Positions 33,359 to 42,065 of a stretch of DNA of 64,000 nt are shown here, piece by piece. The notes under the pieces were generated by a model. That model was not told the DNA's origin, ran no database searches, and saw nothing but the letters and a program-made list of their open reading frames with translations. This stretch comes from CAUSKK01 sp963532425 (lineage in GTDB: Bacteria; Pseudomonadota; Gammaproteobacteria; Cardiobacteriales; Cardiobacteriaceae): NCBI GenBank assembly GCA_963532425.1, contig CAUSKK010000005.1, positions 39,815 through 103,814 of the forward strand, in the 5' to 3' direction. How positions within the stretch are numbered: the stretch's first letter is position 1; each line of letters opens with the position of its first letter. The position numbers and the translations under genes are program-made.

Positions 33359-34216
33359 ATGAAAAAAACCCTACTCATACTTTTATTAATGGCCACGGCC
33401 CGGGCCCATGAAAGCCCGGTCGCCGCGCCGACCGCCGCTCCGGTCTCTCAGCCGGCCGAGGCCGAGCAGAAGAAGATTTTGAAGGAGGCCGAGGCTGCCG
33501 CTCCAGTCTCTCAGCTGACCAAGGCCGGGCAGAAGAAGATTTGGAAGGAGGCCTCGGCCGCCTATTACAAAGAGAAGAATTACGCCCGGGCGCTGGAGCT
33601 CTTTCACCAGCTGGCCGCCGTCGGCCACGCCGATGCCATGTGGAGCCTCGGCCTTATGTATGAAAGGGGCCATGGGGTCGCCCTGGACTACGCCACCGCC
33701 AAACGGTGGTTTGAAAAGCAGGTCGCCGCCGGCGATAGCACCGGCTATTGGTCGATTGGCCGGCTTTATGAGAACGGCGGCCCGGGTCTGGAGCAGAACT
33801 ACGCCACCGCCAAACGGTGCTATGAAAAGTCCATCGCCGCCGGCAACCGCTCCGCCTATGGCTATTGGCTGATTGGCGAGCTTTACAGGCAGGGCGGCCC
33901 GGGTCTGGAGCGGAACTACGCCACCGCCAAACAGTGGTATGAAAAGACCATCGCCGCCGGCGACAGCGACGGCTATAACCAGATTGGCTACCTTTACAAG
34001 GAGGGCGGCCCGGGTATTGAGCAGAATTGGGCCACCGCCAAACGGTGGTTTGAAAAGGCCGGAGACGCCGGCAACAGCTTCGGCTATGGGTTTATTGGCT
34101 GGCTTTATAGGGGGGGCGGCCCCGGGCTGGAAAAGGATTTAGAACAGGCCTGCCGCTACTACCAGAAGGCCAGTCCCTTCTATGTGGAGGAGGCTAAAAA
34201 GGTTTGTCCCCGCTAG
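33359..34216 (+). CDS. Secreted Sel1-repeat protein
   Basis: A 285-residue protein with a signal peptide (MKKTLLILLLMATARA) and about five Sel1-like repeats, helical pairs that form protein-interaction solenoids. Each unit contains a form of DYATAKRWFEKQVAAGDSTGYWSIG, with the recurring NYATAKxWYEK and GGPGLEQ. Four units also carry a Gly-Gly-Pro-Gly insertion. The N-terminal region has an Ala-Pro-rich duplication (PVSQPAEAEQKKILKEAE and PVSQLTKAGQKKIWKEAS). The start at ATG 33359 has GGAGAACCCC upstream. It probably works in the envelope as a scaffold or adaptor, with no specific partner visible. Confidence 0.82.
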   Translation: MKKTLLILLLMATARAHESPVAAPTAAPVSQPAEAEQKKILKEAEAAAPVSQLTKAGQKKIWKEASAAYYKEKNYARALELFHQLAAVGHADAMWSLGLMYERGHGVALDYATAKRWFEKQVAAGDSTGYWSIGRLYENGGPGLEQNYATAKRCYEKSIAAGNRSAYGYWLIGELYRQGGPGLERNYATAKQWYEKTIAAGDSDGYNQIGYLYKEGGPGIEQNWATAKRWFEKAGDAGNSFGYGFIGWLYRGGGPGLEKDLEQACRYYQKASPFYVEEAKKVCPR

Positions 34217-34225
34217 CCCCAGCCC

Positions 34226-36513
34226 GAAGCGCTTCGGCCCGGAAAGCTCCCATAAACCGAAGCGCTTCGGTCGCGAGCCGAAGGGGCGGCGCCCCGACAC
34301 TTTCCCCCGCCGGGCCCGAGCCCGGCTTTTTTGCGTCCGGAGGGAGCGCTTCGTTCTGAATCGCCAGCCGGAAGCGCTTCCCCCTAGAAGGCTAATCTCA
34401 ACGAAGCGCTTCTTTCTGGCAGTTAAATCATCACCGGCCCGGCAAAGGGGAAGCGCTTCGTTCCGGTAAGTCAGAAATGGTCCGCCGGGGCTAGCCAACC
34501 GAAGCGCTTCGCTTAGCGAGGTCGGCAGAGCAAAGCGCTTCAGTCTGAAATCTCCAGCCGGGAGCGCTTCGGCCCGGAAAGTCCCAATAAACCGAAGCGC
34601 TTCAGTGTTTCCGGGAAGGGGAGCGCTTCGTTCTGGAAATTGGCTTTTAGCGAAGCGCTTCACCCTGCCGGCTTTTATCTCCAGTGTTGAAGTTGAAGAC
34701 AAGCACCGGCAGAAGGAAGCGCTTCCCCCTGCCGGCTGAGGTGGCCTGCCGAGCAGGAACCAGCGGTCGTGCCGCTTCGCTTTATGAGCCGGGCTTTACC
34801 CCTGGCTTTTTTTACGTCCGGAGGAAGCGCTTCCTTCCGAATCTCCAGCCAGAAGCGCTTCGGCCCGCCGGTCAAATCATCACCAGCCCGGCAAAAGGGG
34901 AGCGCTTCGTTCTGTCGGCTTTTATCTCCAGTGTTGAAGACGGGCACCGGCAGGAGGAAGCGCTTCTTCTCCCCAAGCCTTTATTCCAGCGAAGCGCTTT
35001 GATTAGTTAGGCCGGCAGAGGGAAGCGCTTCGTTCTGCCGGGTCAGATAGGCGGGAAGCGCTTCAGCCTGAAAATCGGCTTTTAGCGAAGTGCTTCGCTC
35101 AGGAAAAACGGGAAAAGGGGGAGCGCTTCGGTTTAGAGCAACTCGCCGGGCCGGAGCGCTTCGCCGTAACCCGTCCGCCGAGTTAGAAAGACTTTCCCAC
35201 TGGCCCCGCTAACGAAGCGCTTCCCTCTCTGGCTTGTCCCCCATTGCCCTTCCCGCCGGGCGAGCCAATTTAAAGGAGAAGAAGCGCTTCGGACTGGGAA
35301 AACTGAAAAGGGGAAAGCGCTTCGTTCTGGGAAAGCTGGAAAAAGAGCGAAGCGCTTCCTGCTGAGGAAATAGAAAAGGGGGAATGTTTAAGTAGGCCGA
35401 TTAAAACGAAGCGCTTTGTTCTGCTCCGGCCATGTTCTAAAACAAAGCGCTCCCCTCTGCTGCTTCTAACCGAAGCGCTTCGGTCCGCGAGCCGAAAGGG
35501 GTCGCACCCCGGCTTTTTTTTGCGCCCGGAGGAAGCGCTTCGTTTCTAGAAGCCGGCAAAAAGGAAGCGCTTCCCCCTGCTAGCTGACGTGGCCGCGCCC
35601 CAACGCTTTCACCCGCCGGGCCTGGCCCCGGCTTTTTTACGCCCGGAGGGAAGCGCTTCGTTCTGAATCGCCAGCCGGAAGCGCTTCCCCCTAGAAGGCT
35701 AATCTCAGCGAAGCGCTTCGTTCTGCTCCGGTCATGTTTTAAAACAAAGCGCTCCCCCTCTGCCGCTTCTAACCGAAGCGCTTCGGCCCGCGAGCCGAAG
35801 GGTCCGCACCCCGGCTTTTTTTTGCGCCCGGAGGAAGCGCTTCGTTTCTAGAAGCCGGCAAAAAGGAAGCGCTTCACCCTGCCGGCTGACGTGGCCGGCC
35901 GAGCAGAAACCAGCAGCCGCGCCGTCATACTTTGCTTTATGAGCCGGGCTTTACCCCGACTTTTCTTGCGTCCAGAGGAAGCGCTTCGTTCTGGAAAGCC
36001 CTAATAAACCGAAGCGCTTCGGTCTGGCGGTCAAATCATCACCGACCCGGCAAAGGGGAAGCGCTTCGTGCTGCCGGCTTTTATCTCCAATATTTAAAGG
36101 CGGGCACCGGCAGAATGAAGCGCTTCACCCTGCCGGCTGACGTGGCCGGCCGAGCAGAAACCAGCGGCCGCGCCGCTTTGCTTTATGAGCCGGGCTTTAT
36201 CTCCGGTTTTTTTACGCCCCGAGGGAAGCGCTTCGTTCTGGAAAGCCCTAATAAACTGAAGTGCTTTGGCCTAGCCGTCAAATCACTATGGCCCGGTAAA
36301 GAGGAGCGCTTCGTTCTGCCGGGTTAGATGCGGGAAGCGCTTCGGAATTATTGAACAGCCCCGACGCCGCCGGTTGTACCTATCAGTCGCCGGCGCTGGA
36401 GGGGGAGTACTTCGCCCGGGAAAGCTGGAAAAAGGGAGGGAGCGCTTCGTTCAGTTTTGGCCACGTCCTGAATTGAAGCGCTTCGTTCTTTCTAACTTTC
36501 CGGCCCGAAGCGC
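34226..36513. repeat. Largest palindrome array (2.3 kb) with several larger modules
   Basis: No gene is supported. Palindromes recur throughout, for example at 34226, 34259, 34371, 34403, 34450, 34501, 34532, 34561, 34594, 34620 and 34652. A 188-bp module at 35407-35594 recurs at 35709-35896, offset 302 bp, with roughly a tenth of positions changed. A roughly 90-bp module (GTGGCC...GAGCCGGGCTTTA...) occurs near 34741, 35891 and 36142, and inverted at 47995-48080. Terminator-like hairpins ending in CCGGCTTTTTT occur at about 34332, 34813, 35521, 35638, 35823 and 36213. Confidence 0.9.
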
Positions 36514-36515
36514 TT

Positions 36516-36540
36516 CCACAAAAAAGGCCCACCGTAGTGG
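36516..36540 (-). terminator. Rho-independent terminator of gcvP
   Basis: On the minus strand GGCCCACTACGGTGGGCC is followed by T6. It lies 18 nt beyond the gcvP stop codon. Confidence 0.9.
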
Positions 36541-36558
36541 GCCTGGGGGGACGGAGCT

Positions 36559-39360
36559 TTAGGAATAGTCCGTCGTGGGGGGGCAGGTGCAAATCAGCGT
36601 CCGGTCGCCGTGGGCGTTGTCCACCCGGTTCACCGGCGTGAAATAGCGGGCCGGATTCATGCCCGCCACCGGGAACACCGCCACCTCGCGGCTGTAGGGC
36701 CGCTGCCAATCCTCGACCACATCGGCCAGGGTGTGCGGAGCGCGCACCAGCGGGTTATTGTCCCGGGGCCACACGCCGTTTTCCACCTGGCGGATTTCCT
36801 CGCGAATGGCCAGCAGGGCCGTGCAGAAGCGTTCCAGCTCGGCCAAATCCTCGCTCTCGGTGGGCTCTATCATCAGCGTGCCCGGCACCGGGAAGCTCAT
36901 GGTTGGGGCGTGGAAGCCGTAGTCCATCAGACGCTTGGCCACGTCCTCGGCCCCGATGCCGCTGCTTTCCTTCAGCGGGCGCAAATCGACGATGCACTCA
37001 TGGGCCACCAGGCCGTTGGCGTCGGTGTAGAGAATGGGATAGGCCGTCGCCAGCCGCTTGGCCACATAGTTGGCACTGAGCACGGCCACGGCGCTGGCCT
37101 GGCGCAGGCCCTCGGCGCCCATTAGGCGAATGTACAGGGCTGAAATCAGCGTAACCAGCGCGCTGCCGTAGGGGGCCGCACTGACCGGCAGACCCTTTTC
37201 CCCGCCGGGCAGGTAGGGCAGCAGATGGGCCTGGGCACAGACCGGGCCAACGCCGGGGCCGCCGCCGCCGTGGGGAATGGCGAAGGTTTTGTGCAGGTTG
37301 AGGTGGGACACGTCCGAACCGTAGAGGCCCGGGGCCGCCCAGCCCACCTGGGCGTTCAGGTTGGCGCCGTCCAGATAGACCTGGCCGCCGTGCTCGTGCA
37401 CCAGGGCGCAGATTTCGCGGATACGCGGTTCAAAGGCCCCGTGGGTGGAGGGATAGGTAATCATCAGGCAGGACAGGCGGTCGGCGTGCTCCTCGGCCTT
37501 GCGGCGCAGGTCGTCCACGTCCACCTGACCGTTGGCGTCGCAGGCCACCACCACCACCTTCAGACCGGCCAGGGCCGCCGAAGCCGGGTTGGTGCCGTGG
37601 GCCGAGGCCGGAATCAGACAGATGTCGCGCTGGCCCTCGCCGTTGTCCTGTTGATAGAGGCGAATGGCCAGCAGGCCGGCATATTCACCCTGGGCGCCGG
37701 AATTGGGCTGCAGCGAGACGCCGTCATAGCCGGTGCAGGCGGCCAGGGCCCCTTCCAGCTCGGCGAACAGGAGCCGGTAGCCAAGGGTTTGCTCCGGCGG
37801 CGCCAGCGGGTGAATGTCGGTGAAATTCGGCCAGCTGATGGGCATCATCTCGGCGGCGCTGTTCAGCTTCATGGTGCAGGAACCGAGCGGAATCATGGCC
37901 CGGTCCAGGGCCAAATCCCAGTCGGAGAGCCGGCGCAGATAGCGCATCAGCGCCGTTTCGTTCTGGTAGCGCCGGAAGACTTCCTGCTGCAGATAGGGGC
38001 TGGTGCGCCGGGCCCAGTCGGGCAGGGCGTCCGGAGTGTCCAGCGGGACAAGGAGGTCGGGGCGGTCGGTGAAGATTTTCATCAACGTGGCCAGTTCTAC
38101 GGCCGTGGTTTTTTCGTCCAGGGACAGGCCCAGGCTGCCATCGTCATAGGCGCGCAGGTTGAAGCGCTTCGTCTCGGCCCGCTGGAGAATGGCCGCGCGC
38201 CGGTCGCCCACGTCCAGGCGCAGGGTGTCGAAATAGTGCCGGTGGCGCAGTTTCAGCCCGGCCGCCGTCAGCGCTTCGGCCAGCAGGGCGGTTTGTTGGT
38301 GAATGCGCTCGGCGATGGCGCGCAGGCCGTCGCCGCCGTGGTAGACCGCATAGGCGGCGGCCATGATGGCCAGCAGGGCCTGGGCGGTGCAGACGTTGGA
38401 GGTGGCCTTCTCGCGGCGGATGTGCTGTTCCCGGGTTTGCAGGGCCAGGCGCAGGGCCGGCTTGCCCCGGGCGTCGATGGACACGCCCACCAGCCGGCCG
38501 GGCATGGCGCGCTTGTACTCGTCGCGCACGGCCATGAAGGCGGCGTGGGGGCCGCCGAAGCCCAGGGGCACGCCGAGGCGCTGGGCCGAACCGATGGCAA
38601 TGTCGGCGCCCAGTTCGGCCGGCGGCATCAGCAGGGTCAGGGCGAGCAGGTCGGTGGCCACGGCAATAATCAGGCCCCGGCCCTTGGCCTCGGCGATGAG
38701 GGCGCGCGGGTCGTCAAGGGCGCCGTCGCTGGCCGGATAGGAGAAGAGGGCGCCGAAATAGTCGCCCCGGCGCAGTTCCTCGGCGCCGCCGATGACCAGT
38801 TCCAGCCCCTGGAAGTGGGCCCGGGTCTGCATGACGGCGAGGGTCTGCGGGTGGCAATTAGCATCGACCCAGAAGCGTTGGCTCGGGCTCTTGCTGGCCC
38901 GGCGGGCCAGGGTAAGCGCTTCGGCGGCGGCGGTGGCCTCGTCCAGCAGCGAGGCATTGGCGATGGGCAGGCCGGTCAAATCGGCCACCAGGGTTTGGAA
39001 GTTCAGCAGCATTTCCAAACGGCCCTGGGAGATTTCCGGCTGGTAGGGGGTGTAGGAGGTGTACCAGGCCGGATTTTCCAGAATATTGCGCTGGATAACC
39101 GGCGGCACGAGGGTGTCGTAGTAGCCCTGGCCGATGAGGGAGCGGTAGCGCTTATTTTTAGCGCCGAGCTCGGCAAAATGGCGAAGCGCTTCGGCCTCGG
39201 TCAGGGCCGGGGCCAGCTCCAGCGGCTCCTCGTCGCGGAGGATGTCCGCCGGCACCACCGCCCGCATGAATTCCTCCAGTGAAGCAAAGCCCAGAGCTTG
39301 AAGCATCTGGGCTTGGTCGGCGGCGTTGGGGCCGAGGTGGCGCTCGATGAACGGACGCAT
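36559..39360 (-). CDS. gcvP: Glycine dehydrogenase (decarboxylating), P-protein
   Basis: PLP enzyme of the glycine cleavage system: it decarboxylates glycine and hands the aminomethyl group to the lipoyl arm of GcvH. The single-chain form is 933 residues (E. coli 957). It begins with MRPFIERHLGP and has the PLP lysine in SHLNLHKTFAIPHGGGGPG. EPTESE near the C-terminus is also typical. I start at 39360, one base after the gcvH stop codon, since the longer frame lies inside gcvH. An exact palindrome at 38161-38170 encodes Lys-Arg-Phe, and another at 39183-39192 encodes Glu-Ala-Leu. gcvT is not in this cluster. Confidence 0.95.
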   Translation of the reverse strand: MRPFIERHLGPNAADQAQMLQALGFASLEEFMRAVVPADILRDEEPLELAPALTEAEALRHFAELGAKNKRYRSLIGQGYYDTLVPPVIQRNILENPAWYTSYTPYQPEISQGRLEMLLNFQTLVADLTGLPIANASLLDEATAAAEALTLARRASKSPSQRFWVDANCHPQTLAVMQTRAHFQGLELVIGGAEELRRGDYFGALFSYPASDGALDDPRALIAEAKGRGLIIAVATDLLALTLLMPPAELGADIAIGSAQRLGVPLGFGGPHAAFMAVRDEYKRAMPGRLVGVSIDARGKPALRLALQTREQHIRREKATSNVCTAQALLAIMAAAYAVYHGGDGLRAIAERIHQQTALLAEALTAAGLKLRHRHYFDTLRLDVGDRRAAILQRAETKRFNLRAYDDGSLGLSLDEKTTAVELATLMKIFTDRPDLLVPLDTPDALPDWARRTSPYLQQEVFRRYQNETALMRYLRRLSDWDLALDRAMIPLGSCTMKLNSAAEMMPISWPNFTDIHPLAPPEQTLGYRLLFAELEGALAACTGYDGVSLQPNSGAQGEYAGLLAIRLYQQDNGEGQRDICLIPASAHGTNPASAALAGLKVVVVACDANGQVDVDDLRRKAEEHADRLSCLMITYPSTHGAFEPRIREICALVHEHGGQVYLDGANLNAQVGWAAPGLYGSDVSHLNLHKTFAIPHGGGGPGVGPVCAQAHLLPYLPGGEKGLPVSAAPYGSALVTLISALYIRLMGAEGLRQASAVAVLSANYVAKRLATAYPILYTDANGLVAHECIVDLRPLKESSGIGAEDVAKRLMDYGFHAPTMSFPVPGTLMIEPTESEDLAELERFCTALLAIREEIRQVENGVWPRDNNPLVRAPHTLADVVEDWQRPYSREVAVFPVAGMNPARYFTPVNRVDNAHGDRTLICTCPPTTDYS

Positions 39361-39361
39361 C

Positions 39362-39727
39362 TCAGTGGCCCAGGGTTTTTTGGTAGCCATCGGCATCAAG
39401 CAGGCCGTCCAGCTGGCTCGGGTCGTCGATTTTGATTTTATAAATCCAGCCGTCGCCCTCGGCGGCGCTGTTCACCAGGGCCGGATTGTCGGTCAGGGCA
39501 CCATTGACGGCCACGATTTCACCGGCCACGGGGTTTTTCACGTCGCCGGTGGATTTCACCGATTCCACCACGGCGGCCTCATCGCCGACGCCGAAGCGGG
39601 CGCCCACCGTGGGCAAATCCACAAAAACAATATCGCCCAGCGCCTCCTGGGCATAGTCGGTGATGCCCACGGTGCCAACGCCGTTCTCGACGTGAATCCA
39701 TTCATGGTCAGGGGTAAATTTCTTCAT
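39362..39727 (-). CDS. gcvH: Glycine cleavage system H protein
   Basis: Lipoyl carrier that shuttles the aminomethyl group between the P and T proteins. The 121-residue protein has the lipoylation motif VVESVKST, with Lys as the attachment site, and the HEWI and VGITDYAQEALGDIVFVDLP blocks. The ATG at 39727 has GAGGAAAACC in front. Four codons upstream is another candidate without that site. gcvP follows after one base, so the two are co-translated. The region upstream (39728-39823) is a divergent promoter shared with adk. I see no glycine riboswitch there. Confidence 0.94.
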   Translation of the reverse strand: MKKFTPDHEWIHVENGVGTVGITDYAQEALGDIVFVDLPTVGARFGVGDEAAVVESVKSTGDVKNPVAGEIVAVNGALTDNPALVNSAAEGDGWIYKIKIDDPSQLDGLLDADGYQKTLGH

Positions 39728-39823
39728 GGTTTTCCTCACAGTGATTGACTTAAGAAGGGCCTATTCTAGCGGCTCTTCGTGCTAATCTAGCGGCTTTCGT
39801 TAATTAAATTTAAGGGATTTCTG

Positions 39824-40360
39824 ATGAACGTCATTCTTCTCGGTGCCCCCGGTTCGGGCAAGGGCACCCAATCGGCTTTCCTCGTGGAAAAGTACGGCCT
39901 CACCCACCTGTCCACCGGCGACCTGCTGCGGGCGGAAATTGCCGCCGGCAGTGAGCTCGGCCGGAAGGCCAAGGCCATCATGGACGCCGGCGACCTGGTG
40001 TCCGACGACATCGTCATCGGCATGATTGCCGCCCGGCTCAACGACCGGGGCGCCCTCTTCGACGGTTTCCCGCGCACGCTGGCCCAGGCCGAGGCGCTGG
40101 ATAAGCTATTGGCCGAGCGCGGCCAAAAGATTGATGCGGTCATTGAACTGCAGGTGCCCGACGCCGAGATTCTCCAGCGGCTGCTGGCCCGGGGCCGGCC
40201 CGATGACAACGAGGCCACCATTCGCAACCGCCAGGAGGTTTTCCACCGGGACACCGCCCCGCTGATTGCCTACTACCAACAGCAGGGCAAGCTCAAGTCG
40301 GTGCTCGGTCTGGGCACGCTGGAGGACATCAGCGCCCGCATCATTGCCGCCCTGTCTTAG
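39824..40360 (+). CDS. adk: Adenylate kinase, short-LID type
   Basis: Balances adenine nucleotides: ATP + AMP to 2 ADP. The 178-residue protein has the P-loop GAPGSGKGT at 7-15, STGDLLRAEI, LFDGFPRT (AMP site) and RGRPDDN at the LID hinge. The long LID insertion of about 30 residues seen in E. coli (214 residues) is missing. The protein therefore resembles the short forms of many other bacteria. Start at 39824, with TAAGGG ahead. It is divergent from gcvH and ends just before a palindrome-built terminator. Confidence 0.93.
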   Translation: MNVILLGAPGSGKGTQSAFLVEKYGLTHLSTGDLLRAEIAAGSELGRKAKAIMDAGDLVSDDIVIGMIAARLNDRGALFDGFPRTLAQAEALDKLLAERGQKIDAVIELQVPDAEILQRLLARGRPDDNEATIRNRQEVFHRDTAPLIAYYQQQGKLKSVLGLGTLEDISARIIAALS

Positions 40361-40367
40361 GCACTAG

Positions 40368-40395
40368 AGCGCTTCTCTCCGAAGCGCTTTTTTTT
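40368..40395 (+). terminator. Rho-independent terminator made of two palindrome copies
   Basis: AGCGCTTC (40368-40375) pairs with GAAGCGCT (40381-40388) around a 5-nt loop and is followed by T8. It ends adk. The next start codon is only 11 nt further. Confidence 0.88.
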
Positions 40396-40405
40396 GGGAG
40401 AAACC

Positions 40406-41422
40406 ATGGAAGAAAACCAAGATTTGATGGAACGGGACGCCCGGCTGGAGGCGGTGGCGGCAACCTTCGCCTTCATCGGCGGGCGCGGGGCCCCCGAAGC
40501 GGAGCTGCGCCAGCTGAGCCGCTGGCGCTGGGAAATCTACTGGAATAGCGCCCCGCCGGCCGGGGAGCTGGAAACGGCCCTGGCGACGCTGCGCGCCCGC
40601 TACCAGGACCGGCCGCCGACGGCCCGGCCCGCCGAGGATTTAATCTGGTCGCTGCTGACCCTGGAACCGCCCAGTGAACCGCTGCAACCGACCCTCTATC
40701 TGCTCGGCGGTCTGCCCGGTAGTGGCAAGGCCGATTTGATTCGCCAGCTGGGCGGGCCGGTGCCGCTCATCATCAACGGCGACGAAACCCGCTATTTCCA
40801 CCCGGACCTTGACGCCCTCTGGGCCGAGCACGGCGACGACCTGTCCCGCCATACCCAGCGCTGGGCCGGGGAGATGGTGGCCACGCTGCGCGACCGGGCC
40901 CTGAACGAAGGCCGTAGTCTGGTCATCGAGGGCACCTTCCGCACCCGGGAGGTGCCGCTGGCCGAGCTGGAGCGCTTCAAGGCGGCCGGCTACCGCACCC
41001 GGGTGCTGATTGCCGGCTGCCACCAGGAAACCGCCCGGGCCAACACCCGGCGCCGGGGCGAATTGCTGCGCGCCCTGGGCCTGCCGCCACGCTTTGTGCC
41101 GCGCGAGTATTTCGAGCGCATCGCCCGGGGGCTGGTGGCCAATGTGGCGGCGGTCTGGGCCTCGGGGCTGGTGGACGAGCTGCGCCTGTTCCACGACGGC
41201 CGCATCGTCTTTCACAGCGGCTGCAGCGACCCCGGCACCATCGAAAGCACCCTGGGCCGGATTCTCGGCGGCCCGCCGCTGGCGCCGCTCCGGGCCGGGG
41301 AACTGCTAACGCCGGTGGAAATCTACGATTTGCGCCAGGATTTCGCCGAATCCGGCGAGTGGATGGCGGCCATGCTACAGCGGCAGAAACTGGAACCACA
41401 GAAAAACGAGCCGTCGGATTAG
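40406..41422 (+). CDS. Zeta-toxin-like P-loop kinase
   Basis: A 338-residue protein with an N-terminal helical region (about 1-95) and a P-loop domain of the zeta/PezT toxin family. The signature is GGLPGSGK at 101-108, then INGDETRYFHPDLDAL (substrate loop) and LVIEGTFRT (the family's EGT motif). Zeta toxins phosphorylate UDP-N-acetylglucosamine and block peptidoglycan synthesis. No small epsilon-type antitoxin ORF is adjacent. Either the N-terminal region is a built-in inhibitor or the protein is not toxic, and both are speculation. It begins 11 nt after the adk terminator, using ATG with GGGAGAAACC. An upstream TTG is possible. Confidence 0.8.
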   Translation: MEENQDLMERDARLEAVAATFAFIGGRGAPEAELRQLSRWRWEIYWNSAPPAGELETALATLRARYQDRPPTARPAEDLIWSLLTLEPPSEPLQPTLYLLGGLPGSGKADLIRQLGGPVPLIINGDETRYFHPDLDALWAEHGDDLSRHTQRWAGEMVATLRDRALNEGRSLVIEGTFRTREVPLAELERFKAAGYRTRVLIAGCHQETARANTRRRGELLRALGLPPRFVPREYFERIARGLVANVAAVWASGLVDELRLFHDGRIVFHSGCSDPGTIESTLGRILGGPPLAPLRAGELLTPVEIYDLRQDFAESGEWMAAMLQRQKLEPQKNEPSD

Positions 41423-41441
41423 GCCGGCGGCCCAGACAAAA

Positions 41442-42018
41442 GAAGCGCTTCCCCCTGGCGCTGCACATCTACCCCGGCCCGGCCGGGGTTTTTTATGGCC
41501 AGCGCCCGCCGGATTTCAGAACGCAGCGGTGGCGGTGCTCCCCCTGGACGGCTTGATAAATACAGCCAACGCGGCCGGACGCCGTTGGGTAATTCCGAAG
41601 CGGTTGCGGCGCCCCCTTTGGAGGCTTACTGCGCTTCTAACGAAGCGGTTGCAACGCCCCCTTTGGGGGTTTGCTGCGCTTCTAACGAAGCGCTTCCCCT
41701 CTGGCGACGGCGGCAGTTCAATCACTCCGAAGCGCTTCCCCTTTGCCGGGTTGGTGGTGATTTAACCGCCAGACCGAAGCGGTTGCGGCGCCCCCTTCGG
41801 GGCTTACGGCGCTTCTAACGAAGCGGTTGCGACGCCCCCTTTGGGGGCTTGCTGCGCTTCTAACGAAGCGCTTCCCCCGCCGAATCGGCCGGGCCGTCAG
41901 GAATTAGCCCTCCGAAGCGAAGCGGTTACGGCGCTCCCTTCAGGGGCTTGCTGCGCTTCTAACGAAGCGCTTCGGTCGGGGGGTGGCCTTCCTTCGGCTT
42001 TCGGGAACGAAGCGCTTC
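41442..42018. repeat. Array with five 45-bp hairpin units
   Basis: Five related units lie at 41596-41640, 41641-41685, 41775-41818, 41819-41863 and 41918-41962. Each begins CGAAGCGGTTGC, has CCCCCTTTGGGGG-type hairpins in the middle and ends CTGCGCTTCTAA. The outer GAAGCG and CGCTTC are the two halves of the palindrome, so each unit can fold into one long hairpin. Normal GAAGCGCTTC copies separate the units. No gene is supported. Confidence 0.88.
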
Positions 42019-42034
42019 CTTGTCCTCGGCCCAC

Positions 42035-42058
42035 AAAAAAGCCCCGCCGCAGCGGGGC
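42035..42058 (-). terminator. Rho-independent terminator of the ula-like genes
   Basis: On the minus strand GGCCCCGCTGCGGCGGGGCT is followed by T6. It lies just after the IIC gene. Confidence 0.88.
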
Positions 42059-42065
42059 CAGTGGT

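Noticed and set aside
39728..39823. Glycine riboswitch before gcvH
   Set aside because: The gap is only 96 nt and shared with adk. No tandem aptamer pattern is visible.
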